Positions 25,513-32,649 of a stretch of DNA of 64,000 nucleotides are shown here, one piece after another; position 1 is the stretch's first letter; each line of letters begins with the position of its first letter. A program made the translations under genes and the position numbers. Origin of the DNA: Luteolibacter ambystomatis. Lineage in GTDB: Bacteria > Verrucomicrobiota > Verrucomicrobiia > Verrucomicrobiales > Akkermansiaceae. The notes beneath the pieces are model-generated. The model searched no databases. It was not told where the DNA came from and saw only the letters and a list, made by a program, of their open reading frames with translations. The DNA lies in assembly GCF_018137965.1 (NCBI RefSeq), contig NZ_CP073100.1, forward strand, positions 4,041,754-4,105,753, given 5' to 3'.

Positions 25513-27346
25513 GTTCTTGCTCCTGGTAGTGGGCCATCGGCAGATCGACGTGGAACTCGGTGAAGCCGTCCTCACGATCGACCAGCCCGATGCGGCCATC
25601 ATGGGCCAATACGATCTCGCGGGAAATCGACAATCCCAATCCGACACCATCCGCCTTGTCCTTGGAATTGGAAATGCGGAAAAACTTGTCGAAGATGCGC
25701 CCGCGGAGTTCCTCTGGAATGCCAGGCCCCTGGTCGATCACCGACATGCGCACAAAACGCCCGTCCGGGCGCGAGGTGAGCCGCACCGTCACCGGCTGCC
25801 CCTTCGGGCCATGTTTGAGGGCGTTGGAAAGCAGGTTCTGAACCACCTCGTCCAGACGGACGGAATCACCGTTGACCATCGGCAATTCATCCTCCTTCTC
25901 CACCACGATCTCGCATTCGCGTTCCACGGCGAGACTGGTGAAAAGCTGGCGGGCACGTTCCACCGACTCCATGATATCCATCGGGCGGAGCTGGAGCTGG
26001 CTGGCACCACTTTCAACCCGGACCAGATCGAGAAGACGCTTCAGGGTGACAAGCAGCCGCTCGCAATCGTCGCGGGCGGATCCCACCATGTTCTGCTGGA
26101 TCGGGGTGAGTCCGCCGGTGCGGCCTTCCAACAGGAGGTGCAGCACCATGCGGATGCCGGTGAGCGGGGTTTTGATCTCGTGGCTGACCGTGGCGAGCAG
26201 ATTGGTCTTCATCTCGTCCAACCAGCGGAAGCGGGTGACATCCATCAGCAGCACCGCCCACCACACGCCATCCCCCTGCTCCGCGGAAAAGCGGAAGATG
26301 CGGGGCAGGAAATAATGCTCCTCCTCATCGATGCGGAAGAGGGCCGCCTCGCGGATATCATCCGGCAGATAATTGCGGCGGTGGCGCACGCAGTCCTCGA
26401 AAAGGGATTGCAAGCCGGCGGGCAGGCGGCCCACGACACCGAGCCGTGCCTGAAGCACTTCCGCCGCCGGATTGAGCTGGTCGATACAGGAATCCTCGCG
26501 CAACACGAATACCGGCACCGGAATGGCCGTGAGGATGGCACGGTTCTGGAGGTTGGTGTGCAGCAGGCGCTCGTCCGTCTCGCGGCGGCGCTGGCGGAGT
26601 TCGCCTGCCATGTCATTGAACGCCGGAATCAACGACGAGAGTTCGTTCTGAACCGCGGGCTCCGGCAGGCTCAGCTCGAAGTTGCCGCGTTTCACTTCCT
26701 GGATCGAATGCGCGAGGCTCACCACCGGATCCACGATCGCGCGCGCAAGGTGGAAGTAGATGAGCACGGCGATGAACACGCCGAGCAACATCAGGAAGAA
26801 GACGAAAAAATTGCTGTCCGCCGAACGGTTGCGGAGGTTCGTCGTCGTGTTCTTGAGCTGTTGCTCGTACAGCTTTCCGACGATCTGCGACGCGTCCGTG
26901 ATCTTCTGGGTCAGGCGGGAAACATTCTGCAAGGCTTCCGCACGCGTCTGCTGTTCGGTCGGGTAGCGGGCGAAGAAATTCTCGTAGAACTCCAGGTACT
27001 CCTCACACGCCGTGGTGAGCTGGCGCACCGCCCCATCCGTACCATCATCGCTCTGGGCATCCTGAAGCACCTTGAGCGATTCCCTCAGCAGCTTCGCGTG
27101 ATCGTCATAGGACTTCCGTTCCGGCACCCGCGCGAAGGCGAACCCGAGGGGGGCGACGTAACGGCTGTTGATGGACGAGGTTTCGATCCGAAGCTGCTTC
27201 TCCGCATTGAGAAGACTGATCGACTTCCTGAGCTTGGTGTCGAACTCCGTCGAGGCTCCGCGCAACAGCAACAACCCCGCCGTTCCTACTCCGAGGAGAA
27301 GGATGACGAGGGCGCTGAGTGCGAGGAGCAGACGTTGGCGTAGCAT
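25505..27346 (-). CDS. Membrane sensor histidine kinase (HAMP-PAS-HisKA-HATPase)
   Basis: 613 residues from ATG 27346; an in-frame TTG at 27361 is the alternative. Two transmembrane helices (residues ~3-25 and ~180-205) bracket a ~155-residue periplasmic helical sensor. Then HAMP (ARAIVDPVVSLAHSIQEVK), a PAS-like segment, HisKA with phospho-accepting H389 in TVSHEIKTPLTGIRM, and an HATPase domain with N box NLLSNALKHGPKG, G1 DQGPGIPEELRGRIFDKFF and G2 GVGLGLSIS. It follows the sigma-54 regulator gene by 15 nt and overlaps the next response regulator. The KinB-like arrangement with a NtrC-type partner suggests phosphorylation of that regulator; signal unknown. Confidence 0.93.
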   Translation of the reverse strand: MLRQRLLLALSALVILLLGVGTAGLLLLRGASTEFDTKLRKSISLLNAEKQLRIETSSINSRYVAPLGFAFARVPERKSYDDHAKLLRESLKVLQDAQSDDGTDGAVRQLTTACEEYLEFYENFFARYPTEQQTRAEALQNVSRLTQKITDASQIVGKLYEQQLKNTTTNLRNRSADSNFFVFFLMLLGVFIAVLIYFHLARAIVDPVVSLAHSIQEVKRGNFELSLPEPAVQNELSSLIPAFNDMAGELRQRRRETDERLLHTNLQNRAILTAIPVPVFVLREDSCIDQLNPAAEVLQARLGVVGRLPAGLQSLFEDCVRHRRNYLPDDIREAALFRIDEEEHYFLPRIFRFSAEQGDGVWWAVLLMDVTRFRWLDEMKTNLLATVSHEIKTPLTGIRMVLHLLLEGRTGGLTPIQQNMVGSARDDCERLLVTLKRLLDLVRVESGASQLQLRPMDIMESVERARQLFTSLAVERECEIVVEKEDELPMVNGDSVRLDEVVQNLLSNALKHGPKGQPVTVRLTSRPDGRFVRMSVIDQGPGIPEELRGRIFDKFFRISNSKDKADGVGLGLSISREIVLAHDGRIGLVDREDGFTEFHVDLPMAHYQEQEHE

Positions 27347-27361
27347 CAGGGACGGAATCAA

Positions 27362-28741
27362 TCAGTCGAGATCCAGCCGCTTGCGTTTGCGGTAGAGGGT
27401 GGCCTTGTCGATGCCGAGGATCTCGGCGGCTTCCTGGAGGCTGGGGGCCCAGCTCAACACGCTGCGGATGTGGGCCGCCTCCAGATCGTCGAGCTTCACC
27501 TGGTCACCCACCTTCACGCCATCCGGAGAGCCATTGGCGGAACCGTTGGTGCCGGTGACAAGGGTGGGGGCCGGAAGATCGACGGCCGAAATGGTTTTGC
27601 CGCGTGCCAGGATCACCGCACGCTCGATCGCATTGCGGAGTTCGCGCAGGTTGCCCGGCCAGCCGTGGCGGAGGATCGCATCCCAGCCGGTCCCATCGAT
27701 GCCATCATAGGCGCGGCCGATCTGCTTCGAGAAGTGATCGAGGTAACGCTTGGCGAACTGCTTGAGGTCGCGCTTGCGTTCGCGGAGCGGCGGAATGGTC
27801 ACCGCGATCACGTTGAGACGGTAATAGAGGTCCTCACGGAATGTGCCCTCCACGACGCACTGTTTGAGATCGCGGTTGGTCGCGGCGATGACGCGGACGT
27901 TGGCCTTGAAAGTCTTGTTGTCCCCCACCCGTTCGTATTCGCGCTCCTGGAGCAGACGCAGCAGCTTCGACTGGATCTCCATCGGCAGTTCGCCGATCTC
28001 ATCGAGGAACAGCGTGCCGCCATCGGCAGTGGCCACCTTGCCGGTCTTGTCCTTCACCGCGCCGGTGAACGCGCCACGGACGTGGCCGAAGAGTTCGCTT
28101 TCCAGCAATTCCTTCGAAAGGCTGGGGCAACTGATCGTCACCAGCGGCTTGTCACGGAGCAGGCTGCGCTCGTGTACCTCGCGGGCGATCACGCTCTTCC
28201 CGGTGCCGCTTTCCCCGAGAATGAGTACCGAAGCCGGCGTGCCGGCCGCGCGGAACAGGATGTCGATCGCGTCCTTCGTCAACTGGTCCTCGGAATCGAA
28301 GTGGAGCGGCACGCGGTCCGACTTCACCTCGCTCTTCAGCGCCACCACCGTCTGCTTGAGCTCCCGGACCTCCCCCTGGGTGCGGAGGGCCTTGTCCGCC
28401 TTCACCAGAATGGCCCGGACCTGCTCAGGCAGGAAGGGCTTCTCCAGGAAGTCGAACGCCCCGAGCTGGGTGGCTTTCACCGCGGTCTGGATCGACGCAT
28501 GGGCGGTGAACATGACCACCAGTTGATCGGGTTTGATCTCGAGAATCTTCTTGAGCACGTCCAGCCCGTCCTCGGCACCCAACCGGAGGTCAAGGAACAC
28601 CAGCTGGAACGAAGCCTCCTTCACGCGCTTCAGCGCGGTGGCGCCATCCTCCGCCGATTCGACGTAGTGGTCCTCCGCCTCCAGGGCGAATGTGATCGCC
28701 TGTCGCACCGAGCGCTCATCGTCTACGATAAGAATGTCCAT
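27362..28741 (-). CDS. Sigma-54-dependent response regulator (NtrC family)
   Basis: 459 residues. Receiver domain with phosphoacceptor D51 (LVFLDLRLG) and K101; AAA+ domain with Walker A GESGTGKS at 176-183, the sigma-54 contact loop GAFTGA at 223-228, Walker B GGTLFLDEIGELP, and an arginine finger region; a Fis-type helix-turn-helix at ~417-459 (LQEAAEILGIDKATLYRKRKR). It activates transcription from sigma-54 promoters in response to phosphorylation by a kinase, here probably the one encoded just downstream. No clear -24/-12 element was found within the nearby intergenic regions, so its targets are not evident in this window. Confidence 0.95.
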   Translation of the reverse strand: MDILIVDDERSVRQAITFALEAEDHYVESAEDGATALKRVKEASFQLVFLDLRLGAEDGLDVLKKILEIKPDQLVVMFTAHASIQTAVKATQLGAFDFLEKPFLPEQVRAILVKADKALRTQGEVRELKQTVVALKSEVKSDRVPLHFDSEDQLTKDAIDILFRAAGTPASVLILGESGTGKSVIAREVHERSLLRDKPLVTISCPSLSKELLESELFGHVRGAFTGAVKDKTGKVATADGGTLFLDEIGELPMEIQSKLLRLLQEREYERVGDNKTFKANVRVIAATNRDLKQCVVEGTFREDLYYRLNVIAVTIPPLRERKRDLKQFAKRYLDHFSKQIGRAYDGIDGTGWDAILRHGWPGNLRELRNAIERAVILARGKTISAVDLPAPTLVTGTNGSANGSPDGVKVGDQVKLDDLEAAHIRSVLSWAPSLQEAAEILGIDKATLYRKRKRLDLD

Positions 28742-28935
28742 TGGGAAATTCTCTTATCAGCCTTCATGCCAGTGGCCGGATTTCGTATGGAGTGACTAGG
28801 AATCAAGGGATTGCTTGATCGACATCAGAACAAAATCGGCCACCATTCCAGTGCGAAATGCAAACCGGCTTCAGCATTGGTGCATTTTGCATCATTGTTG
28901 AAGCCGACTTCAAGGAACGATTCGTTACGGGGCGG

Positions 28936-29427
28936 TTACTCAATGAAGCTGCGGAGCATCCATGCGAGATTTTCGTGGGCGCGGATCAAGCCTGTCAGGA
29001 AATCCGCCGTTCCCACGTCGTGACATTTCTCATCGAAGGTGTCGATGGCCTCGCGGAGATCCCGGATGACGGTCTCATGGTCGGCATGAAGCAGCTTCAG
29101 GGCTTCCTCTCCATCGATCAGTGCGCCAGGCCGCTCGGCCAGCGTGGCAGCTTTCAGCATCTCCGCCATCGATCCAGGAGCCACCGCGCCCAGCATGCGC
29201 ATACGCTCGGCGGTCTGGTCGATCGCCTTGGCGAGCGCCTCGTATTGCTCCTCAAAAAAAGTGTGGAGCGTCTTGAACCGGAAACCGGTCAGGTTCCAGT
29301 GGAAGTTGCGCGTCTTCATATAGAGGACGTGCTGGTTGGCGAGGATGGCGGCGAGAACATCGGCCCCCTTCTGACGTGAGTCTTTTGAGAGGCCGATCTT
29401 CACGGTTTCTTTTAGAATGGTGCTCAT
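28936..29427 (-). CDS. dps: Dps/starvation ferritin-like DNA-binding protein
   Basis: 163 residues from ATG 29427. LYMKTRNFHWNLTGFRFKTLH and TFFEEQYEALAKAIDQTAER hold the Dps signature and the ferroxidase ligands (His, Asp and Glu at the dimer interface); DHETVIRDLREAIDTFDE is the conserved fourth-helix segment. Dps dodecamers oxidise and store iron and protect DNA in stress and stationary phase. Monocistronic, with a likely promoter at about 29494-29502. It sits upstream of the two-component unit on the same strand, 194 nt away. Confidence 0.95.
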   Translation of the reverse strand: MSTILKETVKIGLSKDSRQKGADVLAAILANQHVLYMKTRNFHWNLTGFRFKTLHTFFEEQYEALAKAIDQTAERMRMLGAVAPGSMAEMLKAATLAERPGALIDGEEALKLLHADHETVIRDLREAIDTFDEKCHDVGTADFLTGLIRAHENLAWMLRSFIE

Positions 29428-29493
29428 GGTTTCGGGATAGGGTTGTCCCCCTCCAAGCACCGGATGTTCCACCACAGCAATCGACACGACACC

Positions 29494-29502
29494 TTTATAG
29501 CA
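29494..29502 (-). promoter_or_regulatory. Extended -10 promoter upstream of dps
   Basis: On the minus strand TGC is followed directly by TATAAA (29502-29494), an extended -10 element with no convincing -35 box. Transcription would start near 29487, giving a leader of about 60 nt before the dps ATG. A second TATAAA-like stretch lies about 13 nt further upstream. Confidence 0.4.
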
Positions 29503-29605
29503 AACACTTTATAAAAGATGGAAAGAGGGTTTCCGTGCATGCTGCAACTCCGCGTATGACGTTCTGCACGAACCAGGCGGGAAGCTCCGTATCCGGTCCG
29601 CTCCT

Positions 29606-30472
29606 ATGAAACGCCTGCTGCTTGCCTTTCTGGCCCTGTCTTGGACCGCCACCGCCGCCGAAAAGCTCGTGCTATGCGGTTGGGATGAAATCTTCATGAT
29701 CGATCCCGCCGCTGGGACGCCTGCCAAGATCTGGTCGTGGAAGGCAAAGGATCATCCTGAAATTCCCGCCACGCTGGTGAAGAGCTTCGGCACCACCGAC
29801 GAGTGCAAGCCATTGGATGGCGGCAAGCGGTTGCTGGTTTCATCCTCGGGCGGCGGGTGCGCGCTGTTGGAGCTACCGGGTGGCAAGGCCGTGTGGTCGG
29901 CGAAGGTGGCGAACGCCCACTCGATCGAATGGCTGCCCGGCGACCGCATCCTTGTCGCCTCCTCGGTGGGAGGGAACAAGCTGGTGCTCTTCGATCTCAA
30001 GCACGGCGACAAGGTGCTGTGGGACACGCCTTTGGTCTCGGCGCATGGCTTGGTCTGGGATGAAAAGCGCCAGCGGCTGTTCGCACTCGGCCTCACGGAA
30101 CTGCGGACCTATTCACTGAAGGATTGGGACACGGAGACTCCCTCGCTGGTGATGGAGAAAACCACGCCGCTGCCCGACGACAACGGACATGACCTGCGTC
30201 CGGTGCCGGGCTCCGCGGATCTGGTGCTCACCACCGCGAAGCACGTGTGGCTCTTCAACCGGGACGAGTCCGTGATCCGGCCTCATCCGGAATGGAAGGA
30301 CCGGATTCAGGTGAAGTGCATCGACATCCACCCCGGCAACGGCCGCGTCTTTATGAACCAAGCCGATGGCAGGAATTGGTGGAATGAATCCTTCGAACTG
30401 CTGAATCCGGACCAGAAGATCCGGATGGAGGGGGAAAAGCTCTACAAGGGTCGCTGGCTCGCGGAGCCGTGA
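29606..30472 (+). CDS. Exported beta-propeller protein, DUF6528-like
   Basis: 288 residues with a signal peptide (MKRLLLAFLALSWTATAAEK). Repeated WD-like strands with short turns (KLVLCGWDEIFMIDPAAG; SIEWLPGDRILVASS; AHGLVWDEKRQRLFALG; NGHDLRPVPGSADLVLTT) point to a beta-propeller of about six blades, similar to the DUF6528 group of sugar-environment-associated proteins. Function unknown. It stands alone, divergent from dps. The call rests on the recognised repeat pattern and remembered family features, not on a search. Confidence 0.65.
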   Translation: MKRLLLAFLALSWTATAAEKLVLCGWDEIFMIDPAAGTPAKIWSWKAKDHPEIPATLVKSFGTTDECKPLDGGKRLLVSSSGGGCALLELPGGKAVWSAKVANAHSIEWLPGDRILVASSVGGNKLVLFDLKHGDKVLWDTPLVSAHGLVWDEKRQRLFALGLTELRTYSLKDWDTETPSLVMEKTTPLPDDNGHDLRPVPGSADLVLTTAKHVWLFNRDESVIRPHPEWKDRIQVKCIDIHPGNGRVFMNQADGRNWWNESFELLNPDQKIRMEGEKLYKGRWLAEP

Positions 30473-30860
30473 GGCGGATGTCCGCCTGATTGCCGGATCA
30501 AGCCGCGCCGGAAATGAGGCGCATGGGGCGGAGCATGCTTTCATGGCACCTCCGGGTGCCAGAGCGTTTCCCGGAATGACATGCAATGAAGCTCCCGGCA
30601 ACTCCGGCCATGAATATGACTGAGGCCTGAATCATATTATCTAACAGTATTCGTCATGTGTCGGTTGTGTTTCACACCTCCGCTCGCGATGGCCCGTACT
30701 TTCAAGCATGTGTGGCTCAATGGATAAACGTGTGAAGTTGTCATGAGGTGACAAAATCGGCCATTTCATCATAACCAAATGATATGCCTTTTTGCTTCAT
30801 CATGGCATACCCCGCGCTTATCACGCCGTCCCCTGCTAGAAACCACACCCCAACCGAACC
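30473..30860. other. Intergenic region with hairpins, no gene seen
   Basis: 388 nt without a convincing coding frame. Seen here: AGGCGGA/TCCGCCT with a 2-nt loop just after the previous stop (30472-30487), GGCAC/GTGCC around 30545-30560, an AT-rich stretch at 30625-30660, and TATGCC/GGCATA arms at 30783-30788 and 30804-30809, which stand about 55 nt before the start of the next gene and could be an operator. No clear promoter boxes were identified. Confidence 0.4.
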
Positions 30861-32630
30861 ATGACATTTCCCACCCCACGCCGTGCGTGGCTGCTGGCGC
30901 TGGCGCCGCTTTTAACGGCCGCCCATGCCGCACCGGAAGAGCGCTACGCTCCCGCTGCAGGCGCTCCGACAGTAGCCGCCTATCCGACGCCGCTGAGCTC
31001 CGACCTGCCGTATGACGTCGACATCCCAAAGCTGCGCGCGCTTTCCGACACCCCGGCCAAGCCGAATCCGCCGTACACCATCCCGGACGACAACGTGCCG
31101 ACCGCGCAGCGCTTGTTCGACATCTTCGCCTGGCAGTCCTTCATTGCCCTGAACTGGCCCGCCCTTCCCGACGGTGCTCCGGACAAGGTCAAGACTCCCG
31201 CAGACAACACCGCGCCCCGCGTGTGGGAACGCTTCGTGGAAATCAGCGAGGTCTTCCGCGAGGACGGTGCCGCGCCGAAAACATGGAAGGACGCCGTGGA
31301 GGCAAGCTGGAAGAACCGCGCCTTCTGGATGAGCGGCATGGGCGTGGGTATGCCGCCGGACGAGCCGAACAAGCCGGGCGGCCTCCACCAGCCGCTGCTC
31401 GATGAGAGCCTCCAGGCCTTCACCGGTCCGATGATCGACCAGGAAGGAAAGTGGGTCCGCTACCAAGTGGCGCTCAACCAGACCGAATTCGACTACCTCG
31501 TCCAGAACAAGCTCTACAATCTCGAAGGCCAGGCCGCTTTCACCGCCAAGAACAAGATCGAGTTCCCCTCCAACCAAGGCACCACCAAGCGCGGTGCCAC
31601 GGAAATCAAGATGGCGTGGAAGCAGATGAGCGACAAGGACGACCGCTCGCGCTTCTTCATCCGCCACGCCCGCGTGATCCCGCTCAGCGGCAAGCCCTTC
31701 GAAGCCGACTTCGGCCTCGTGGGCATGCACATCTCGGTGCGCACCGAGTCCTCGCCAACATGGACGTGGGCGACCTTCGAGCAGGTGGACAACACCACCG
31801 TCAACGACCTGGAGCGGAACAGCAAAGGCAAGCCGCTGCGCCCGAACTTCTTCAACGTCGATAACTTCGTCAAACCGGTGAACATCCTCGCGCCGAAGAA
31901 CGCGGGTCCGGTGAAGCAATACAACCCCGCCACCGGTCAGGACGACGGCAAGACACTCTACACCACCTGGGATGAGTCGAAGACCACCGACCCGACACAG
32001 ACGCTGATGGTGCTGCCGATCCCGAAGGCCACCAACAACCTGAACGAACAGGTGCGCGGCCTTCTGAAAAGCATGGGCTCCGTGTTCCAGTACTACGAGC
32101 TCATCGGCACCCAGTGGCCGGTCGATCCGCCGTTCCCGGCCTTCCCGAACGGCGTCGCCGCCCAGCCGGACGGCCGCCTGCTGCCATCCTCGCCGGAGTC
32201 GATCCTCTTCAAGATCCCGGGCAAGGTGACGCCGGTCCATCTCGTGAACACCACGATGGAGACCTTCTTCCAGAACGGCAACCAACCGGCCGGACCACTG
32301 GCCGAGGATGACCGCCTGCCCCCCGGCTTGCTGGCCGATCCGTCCACCGTCTTCGCCACCGAAAGCTGCGCGGGCTGCCACTTCTCCGCCGGTGCCTGCA
32401 TCGGCTTCAAAAAGGACAACAACGGCAAGTACCTCGTTCAGACCATCGACGGGAAAAACTACCGCGTGCCGATGTTCGGCAAGAATGCGAGCCGCGGTGT
32501 GACCGGAAACGCCGACTACAGCTGGCTGCTCCAGCTCCGCGCCCAGTCCGCTCCCTACGAGGGCACGGATGTGACCCAACTCACCGATTACATCATTCCC
32601 AATTCCCAGAAGGTGTGCCCCGCCAACTGA
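30861..32630 (+). CDS. Exported c-type heme protein of unknown function
   Basis: 589 residues with a signal peptide (MTFPTPRRAWLLALAPLLTAAHA). One heme-binding motif, CAGCH, lies at residues 503-507 (ESCAGCHFSAGAC), with GNADYSWLLQLRAQS later as possible ligand region. The long front part contains RLFDIFAWQSFIALNWPALP, a conserved segment of a family of large exported heme proteins of unknown role. Only 19 nt separate it from the following GH31 gene and it is on the same strand, so they are probably co-transcribed; whether it oxidises a sugar product is inference. Confidence 0.7.
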   Translation: MTFPTPRRAWLLALAPLLTAAHAAPEERYAPAAGAPTVAAYPTPLSSDLPYDVDIPKLRALSDTPAKPNPPYTIPDDNVPTAQRLFDIFAWQSFIALNWPALPDGAPDKVKTPADNTAPRVWERFVEISEVFREDGAAPKTWKDAVEASWKNRAFWMSGMGVGMPPDEPNKPGGLHQPLLDESLQAFTGPMIDQEGKWVRYQVALNQTEFDYLVQNKLYNLEGQAAFTAKNKIEFPSNQGTTKRGATEIKMAWKQMSDKDDRSRFFIRHARVIPLSGKPFEADFGLVGMHISVRTESSPTWTWATFEQVDNTTVNDLERNSKGKPLRPNFFNVDNFVKPVNILAPKNAGPVKQYNPATGQDDGKTLYTTWDESKTTDPTQTLMVLPIPKATNNLNEQVRGLLKSMGSVFQYYELIGTQWPVDPPFPAFPNGVAAQPDGRLLPSSPESILFKIPGKVTPVHLVNTTMETFFQNGNQPAGPLAEDDRLPPGLLADPSTVFATESCAGCHFSAGACIGFKKDNNGKYLVQTIDGKNYRVPMFGKNASRGVTGNADYSWLLQLRAQSAPYEGTDVTQLTDYIIPNSQKVCPAN

Positions 32631-32649
32631 CCCCCACCCTTTCTACCCC

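Noticed and set aside
28860..28900. Sigma-54 promoter (GG...GC) near the NtrC-type regulator gene
   Set aside because: TTGGTGCATTTTGCA has the right words but the GG-GC distance is 8 nt instead of 10.
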